Positions 57,778 to 64,000 of a stretch of DNA of 64,000 nt are shown here, piece after piece. This DNA comes from an uncultured Myxococcales bacterium (GTDB lineage: Bacteria; Myxococcota_A; Polyangia; Polyangiales; Polyangiaceae). The translations under genes were made by a program, and so were the position numbers. The notes under the pieces were generated by a model. It was not told where the DNA came from and did no database searches. It worked only from the letters and a program-made list of their open reading frames with translations. Positions within the stretch are counted from its first letter, which is position 1. Every line of letters begins with the position of its first letter. The DNA lies in assembly GCA_937949945.1 (NCBI GenBank), contig CALFEQ010000194.1, positions 62,001 to 126,000 of the forward strand, given 5' to 3'.

Positions 57778-58578
57778 ATGCGAACGTTCCGCGCCGCGAC
57801 GCTCAACATTTGGAGTCGCTTCGGCCCCTGGGAGGAGCGGCTCGTCGCGATACGCGAGGGCCTTCGCACGCTGCGTCCGGACGTGATCGGCCTCCAGGAG
57901 GTCCTCCGCTTCGAGGGGTTCGATCAGGGCGCCCTCGTCGCAGAAGGGCTCGGCTACGAGGTCGTGTGGGGCAAGGCGTCGGAGAATCACGGCTACCCGA
58001 CGGGCAACGCCATCCTGTCGCGCTGGCCGATCCTCCGATCCGAGGTCATTCGGCTACCGGACGGGGGCAGCGACGAGGAACGCTGCCTCTTGTTCGCCGA
58101 GATCGACGCGCCGTTCGGCAAGCTCCCGTTCTTCTGCACGCACCTGAACTGGAAGTTCACCGACGGGCACGTCCGTGTCCTCCAGGTCAAGGCGATCGCC
58201 AAGGAGGTCGAGCGTCTCGCGCCGGTGCACCGCTCGTTCCCGCCCGTCGTCGTCGGCGACTTCAACGCCGATCCGGACGCGGACGAGATCCGCTACATGA
58301 AAGGCCTCACCGGTCTCGGCGGACGCTACGTGTACTTCGCCGATGCCTTCGGCGTCGCAGGGGACGGCTCGCCCGGCGCGACGTTCTCGAAGAAGAACCC
58401 CTTCGCGGAGCCGATGCGCGAGCCGGAGCGCCGGATCGACTACGTCTTCGTCCGGGGCCCGGACGACGCGCAGCGCGGCGAGCCGACGGAGGCCCGCGTG
58501 TGCTTCGACCAGCCCTACGACGGCATCTTCCCGAGTGACCACTTCGGCGTGATCGCGACGATCACGGCCGGTCGCTGA
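57778..58578 (+). CDS. Endonuclease/exonuclease/phosphatase-family hydrolase
   Basis: 266 aa from ATG 57778. EEP fold with every catalytic motif: TLNIW (Asn), VIGLQEV (Glu), THLNWKF, VVVGDFNADPD (Asp/Asn), RRIDYVFV, and FPSDHFGV (Asp/His). Metal-dependent phosphodiesterase; the family covers DNases, sphingomyelinases and phosphoinositide phosphatases, and the substrate here is open. No signal peptide, so cytoplasmic. Confidence 0.9.
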   Translation: MRTFRAATLNIWSRFGPWEERLVAIREGLRTLRPDVIGLQEVLRFEGFDQGALVAEGLGYEVVWGKASENHGYPTGNAILSRWPILRSEVIRLPDGGSDEERCLLFAEIDAPFGKLPFFCTHLNWKFTDGHVRVLQVKAIAKEVERLAPVHRSFPPVVVGDFNADPDADEIRYMKGLTGLGGRYVYFADAFGVAGDGSPGATFSKKNPFAEPMREPERRIDYVFVRGPDDAQRGEPTEARVCFDQPYDGIFPSDHFGVIATITAGR

Positions 58579-58665
58579 CGCCTCGCCCGGATCCCGGCCG
58601 ACCATCACCCGTCGGCCGACGGGATCGGCAAAAGACGCCGCTCCCTTCCGAGACATTCGGATAGG

Positions 58666-60555
58666 ATGCGGCGCGTGCGGAGGCGTGCCGGACGTCGCTT
58701 CGTGGTCGCGTTCCTCGGCGCCGTCCTCGCCGCCCCGAACGCCGCGCAGGCGCAGAAGCCGATCTCGCAGACGACGGAATACTCGCCGTACGAGAAGGAG
58801 GCCATCGACGAGGCGCTCAAGAGCCTCGGCCGTGAGGTGGACCCGAGCCCCGAGGGCAAGACGATCGGCGAAGTCCACTTCGTCCGCCTCGAGATCCTCG
58901 AGCCGCGCGATCCCGGGCCCGAGCTGTTGCGGCCCATCCCGATCCTCTCACCGCTCGGCAAGTACGTCACGAAGCGGACGCTGAACTCGCTCCACTCGCT
59001 GTCGAAGGAGTGGGTCATCGATCGCGAGCTGCTCCTGCGGCCGGGGGACCCCTACGTCCAGGTCGTCATCGACGAGACCGCACGGAACATGCGCAGCCGC
59101 ATGCCGCTGCAGATCTCGCTCGTCGTCATCCTGCCTCTGAAAGCGAAGGACCCGGACAAGGTAGACCTCCTCGTCATCACGAAGGACATCTGGAGCCTCC
59201 GCTTGTCCTTCGATCTCGCGTACACGCCGGGTGGTCTCGAGAATCTCGTCGTCGTCCCGCAGGAGACGAACGTCTTCGGTTTGCACCACACCGCCCAGAC
59301 GTCGTTCCAGCTGCGGCCCGAGACCTACACTCTCGGGCTCGGCTACAACATTCCTCGGTTCGGCTACTCGTGGATCGGCGCCGGCGCGAGCGCGTCGATC
59401 ACGATCAATCGACGCGAGGCGTCCCCCGAGGGCTCGGCCATGGGCATCAGCGTGGGGCAGGGGCTGTACTCGACGCGCACCGAATGGGCGTGGGACGTCG
59501 ATCTCGGCTACAGCGTCGGCATCGCGCGGCGCTATTCGAACGCGCAAGTCTTCCTCTTCGACTCGCGGCTCACAGCCGAGCGCGAGCGCATCCCTTTCCA
59601 GTACCGGAGCCGCTCGTTCGGCGCCTCGGCGTCGATCACGCGCTCGTTCGGGTGGGCGATCAAGAACAACTTCGCGCTGTCGTTCAACGCCTCGACCGCG
59701 AGCTACGAGCTCTTCCGCGAGTACCTCGAGGGCGTGGATCCGGTCGCCGTCGCGGACTTCACGAACCGCGCCCTGCCGACGAGCGAGTCGCGGGTGTACC
59801 CGGCGATTTCGTGGAGCACGTTCACGACGAACTACCTCCGCACGCTCGACGTCGACACCCTCGCGCTCCAGGAGGACTTCCGCCTCGGCCACAACGTCGG
59901 CGTGACCATCTACCCGGTCCCGAAGGCGCTCGGGTCCTCCCGCGATCTCGTCGGCGTGAGCGCGCGAGCAGGCTACACCGTCGCGCTCGGCGACGGCCTC
60001 GCCGGCGCGAGCGTCTCGACGTTCGCGGAGGAGCAGGAAGGTTTCCCCGTCCCTTGGCTCTGCCCCGAGAGACCGAGCTGCACGGACGCCTCGATCGGCG
60101 CCGCGCTCGGCGCGGTCACGCCGCGCATCTTCGGCGCGGGCCGCATCGTCATGAACGCGTCGTTCAACAACCGTTACAAGAACTACCTGAACGCGCGCAC
60201 GTTCATCGGCGGCGAGGACCGCCTCCGCGGCTATCCGACGGGCTTCTTCTTCGGAAAGGACACGGTCTTCTTCAACATCGAGTACCGGTCGCGCTCGATC
60301 GAGGTGCTCAAGGCCCGCATCGGCGGCGTCCTCTTCTTCGACTCCGCAGACGCCGCGAGGAGCTTCGACATGCTGCGGGCGAAGCAGTCCGTGGGCTTCG
60401 GCATCCGCACGCTGCTCCCGCAGATCAATCGGCTCGTGCTGCGCCTCGACTTCGCATTCCCGCTCAAGCGAGGCCCGTTCCCGGAGACGGGAAGCCCGGC
60501 GCCGGTCGATCCGTTCGGCTTCTTCTTCGCGTTCGATCAGGCGTTTTCGCCGTGA
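58666..60555 (+). CDS. Omp85-superfamily (BamA/TamA-like) outer-membrane protein
   Basis: 629 aa from ATG 58666. Signal peptide RRFVVAFLGAVLAAPNAAQA. Residues about 60-190 look like one or two POTRA domains (IGEVHFVRLEILEPRD, RPGDPYVQVVIDETARNMR, KVDLLVITKDIWSLRL). The rest is a 16-strand-type barrel rich in aromatic/Gly alternation, with DRLRGYPTG corresponding to the barrel-lumen VRGY/F motif and a last strand ending FAFDQAFSP. Too short for BamA (fewer POTRA), so a TamA-like or secretion partner is likelier. Convergent with lon across the large heptamer cluster. Confidence 0.85.
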   Translation: MRRVRRRAGRRFVVAFLGAVLAAPNAAQAQKPISQTTEYSPYEKEAIDEALKSLGREVDPSPEGKTIGEVHFVRLEILEPRDPGPELLRPIPILSPLGKYVTKRTLNSLHSLSKEWVIDRELLLRPGDPYVQVVIDETARNMRSRMPLQISLVVILPLKAKDPDKVDLLVITKDIWSLRLSFDLAYTPGGLENLVVVPQETNVFGLHHTAQTSFQLRPETYTLGLGYNIPRFGYSWIGAGASASITINRREASPEGSAMGISVGQGLYSTRTEWAWDVDLGYSVGIARRYSNAQVFLFDSRLTAERERIPFQYRSRSFGASASITRSFGWAIKNNFALSFNASTASYELFREYLEGVDPVAVADFTNRALPTSESRVYPAISWSTFTTNYLRTLDVDTLALQEDFRLGHNVGVTIYPVPKALGSSRDLVGVSARAGYTVALGDGLAGASVSTFAEEQEGFPVPWLCPERPSCTDASIGAALGAVTPRIFGAGRIVMNASFNNRYKNYLNARTFIGGEDRLRGYPTGFFFGKDTVFFNIEYRSRSIEVLKARIGGVLFFDSADAARSFDMLRAKQSVGFGIRTLLPQINRLVLRLDFAFPLKRGPFPETGSPAPVDPFGFFFAFDQAFSP

Positions 60556-60558
60556 GCA

Positions 60559-60787
60559 GGCCGAGTCAGGCTCCAGGCTCCGGGCTCCAGGCTCCAGGGA
60601 GAGCAAGCTTCTGCCTCCCCGCATCCAAAGAGTCGGTCGGGCTCACGGCAACGAGCCATAGCTTCCGATCCGAGGCCGAGTCAGGTCCAGGCTCCGGGCT
60701 CCAGGCTCCAGGGAGAGCAAGCTTCTGCCTCCCCGCATCCAAAGAGTCGGTCGGGCTCACGGCAACGAGCCATAGCTTCCGATCCGA
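60559..60787. repeat. Tandem 115/114-bp duplication
   Basis: Copy 1 (60559-60673) and copy 2 (60674-60787) are identical except for one missing C near the start of copy 2. Each has a GGCTCCA heptamer array followed by about 70 bp of unrelated unique sequence. A third start (GGCCGAG) begins at 60788. Confidence 0.95.
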
Positions 60788-60895
60788 GGCCGAGGAGGTC
60801 CTTCCTGGAGCCTGGAGCCCGGCCTGGAGCCTTCCCCTGGAGCCTGGAGCCTGGAGCCTGGAGCCTCCTTCGTCCCTGGAGCCTGGAGCCTCCTG
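60788..60895. repeat. GGAGCCT heptamer array abutting lon
   Basis: About ten GGAGCCT/GGAGCCC 7-mers in opposite orientation to those at 60571-60599 and 60684-60712 run right up to the lon stop codon. With the left arms they could form large hairpins between the convergent genes. Confidence 0.9.
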
Positions 60896-63298
<2,403 letters not shown>

Positions 63299-63717
63299 GT
63301 CGGGGGAGCTCTCCTGGGAGTTCGGCAGCCAGCGGCGCCTCGCTCGAGGCGGCGCCGTGAAGCGCGGGCATTGAGCGATGAATGAAAGCTAAGTTCGTTC
63401 ACAGTTCCGTCAACGACCGCAGGCTCGGCCTGCCGTCGCGAAACGCGACCGGTGGCGGAGCATCGAAGAGCGAAGGCGAATCGAAGAAGGAGACGAAAGC
63501 GGCGACGTCTCGCTCCGCCCTCGAGCACGAGGGTGGAGCTCGATGCGTCACGGGTCGGCTCGACGACGGCCGAGCCTTCGCATGACGACGGTTTCGCCGA
63601 CGACGGACAGCGCCGACCCGATCGCGTAGCACACCGTCACAGGCATCGCGAATCGAGGCGCGCGTGTCGTTCCGCTCGACGCTCGCGCTCGAGCTCGAGC
63701 GCGCTTCGACGCTCGCG
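63299..63717. other. Intergenic region upstream of lon
   Basis: 419 bp with no credible gene. It holds a 7-bp hairpin CGCCTCG-CT-CGAGGCG at 63336-63351 in the presumed lon leader, the inverted repeat described separately, and otherwise plain sequence up to the end of the TetR gene, which lies upstream on the same strand. Confidence 0.5.
63379..63401. promoter_or_regulatory. Inverted repeat TGAAYGAA-N7-TTCGTTCA
   Basis: Arms TGAATGAA and TTCGTTCA match at seven of eight positions and are separated by 7 bp, about 80 bp before the lon start. Size and symmetry suit a TetR-family operator, and a TetR gene lies just upstream. Binding is inference. Confidence 0.4.
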
Positions 63718-64000
63718 CTAGGCCGATCGACGCGACCGTCCGCGGGCGGTCGTCTGCTTCGTCGACCGCTGCCGCTCTCTGCGCGCGTTCGGCGCTTCGT
63801 TCGGACGCGACATCAGCCCGACGAGCACGAGCTCGCACATCTCCGAGGCGATCGCGAGCATGTCTCCGGTCCCCGAGAAGATCCAAGGAGGGGAGAGGCT
63901 CGCGAACGCGCGCTGGATGATGGCGGCCTTGCGTGGCGGATCGATGTCTCCGAACACGCCGAGCTTCCGGCCCCGCTCGAGGATCTCGACGAGCAGCGCG
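63718..64000 (-). CDS. TetR/AcrR-family regulator, C-terminal part (partial)
   Basis: Open at the right edge; 93 codons are visible. The text ALLVEILERGRKLGVFGDIDPPRKAAIIQRAFASLSPPW is the typical C-terminal ligand-binding helix pair of TetR proteins (LxxxIxxGxxxGxFxxxDxxxAAxxIxxAxxSLxxP). It ends in a basic Arg/Thr-rich tail. The DNA-binding domain is outside the window. Same strand as lon, 419 bp upstream of it. Confidence 0.75.
   Translation of the reverse strand, partial: ALLVEILERGRKLGVFGDIDPPRKAAIIQRAFASLSPPWIFSGTGDMLAIASEMCELVLVGLMSRPNEAPNARRERQRSTKQTTARGRSRRSA

Noticed and set aside
60559..60895. Insertion sequence or REP/BIME element
   Set aside because: No transposase, no terminal inverted repeats or target duplication; the structure is heptamer arrays plus a simple tandem duplication.
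63382..63585. 67-codon plus-strand frame upstream of lon
   Set aside because: No ribosome site, low-complexity Lys/Glu/Ser text, and it starts inside the inverted repeat.

Overview
The window is about 64 kb of very GC-rich, densely packed chromosome from a myxobacterium (phylum Myxococcota; a Polyangia-type genome is the likeliest source). The evidence is high GC with strong third-position bias, two Hanks-type Ser/Thr kinases, at least fifteen lipoproteins with Asp/Ala- or Pro-rich linkers, DUF4215 'CGDG...CDDGN...DGC' cysteine-rich repeats, a fibro-slime domain and a MYXO-CTERM-like sorting signal. I saw no phage genes, insertion sequences, rRNA or CRISPR.

Layout. 1-3.1 kb: an alkyl-DHAP-synthase-like FAD oxidase (cut by the left edge) diverges from a fused homocysteine methyltransferase/methylene-THF reductase. 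3.1-12.2 kb: a lipoprotein, tRNA-Met(CAT), a coiled-coil zinc-ribbon protein, a membrane kinase, a Pro-rich membrane protein, and a block of lipoprotein and PEGA genes. 12.2-20.4 kb: panC-tmk, a PDZ-like lipoprotein, a TPR kinase, a DUF882 peptidase, a nucleosidase, an outer-membrane lipoprotein and a ferredoxin. 20.4-24.1 kb: a lipoprotein, two peptide-type ABC permeases and a HEAT protein form a probable operon. 24.1-28.7 kb: three tandem paralogous Cys-rich lipoproteins and two small lipoproteins. 28.8-38 kb: 2-oxoacid dehydrogenase E1-alpha, lpdA, a small zinc protein, pspA, a cyclase-like/ATPase-like protein, an orphan FlhB/SctU, and Obg with a histone-like tail. 38-44.5 kb: an MBL hydrolase, a metalloprotease with two DUF4215 lipoproteins, two small lipoproteins and a tail-anchored protein. 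47.4-64 kb: an extradiol dioxygenase, a trypsin-like lipoprotein, a DUF4215/fibro-slime protein, a membrane pyrophosphatase, a broken ATPase gene, an EEP hydrolase, an Omp85-like protein, lon, and the end of a TetR gene.

The most unusual stretch is 44.65-47.2 kb. It is about 2.3 kb with no credible protein gene. On the minus strand it has a candidate sigma-70 promoter, many GNRA-capped hairpins, an internally repeated motif and a strong intrinsic terminator, so it reads like one very large structured non-coding RNA. Just upstream of that promoter lie two perfect and one near-perfect DnaA boxes and an AT-rich stretch, resembling a replication origin or a DnaA-controlled promoter. I cannot match the RNA to a known class from memory.

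A second theme is a dispersed family of heptanucleotide tandem repeats (GGCTCCA/GGAGCCT and GAGGACC-like variants). They sit at gene ends, often as opposite-orientation pairs, and extend into some coding sequences. One copy encodes the hydrophobic core of a lipoprotein signal peptide. They recall cyanobacterial STRR repeats.
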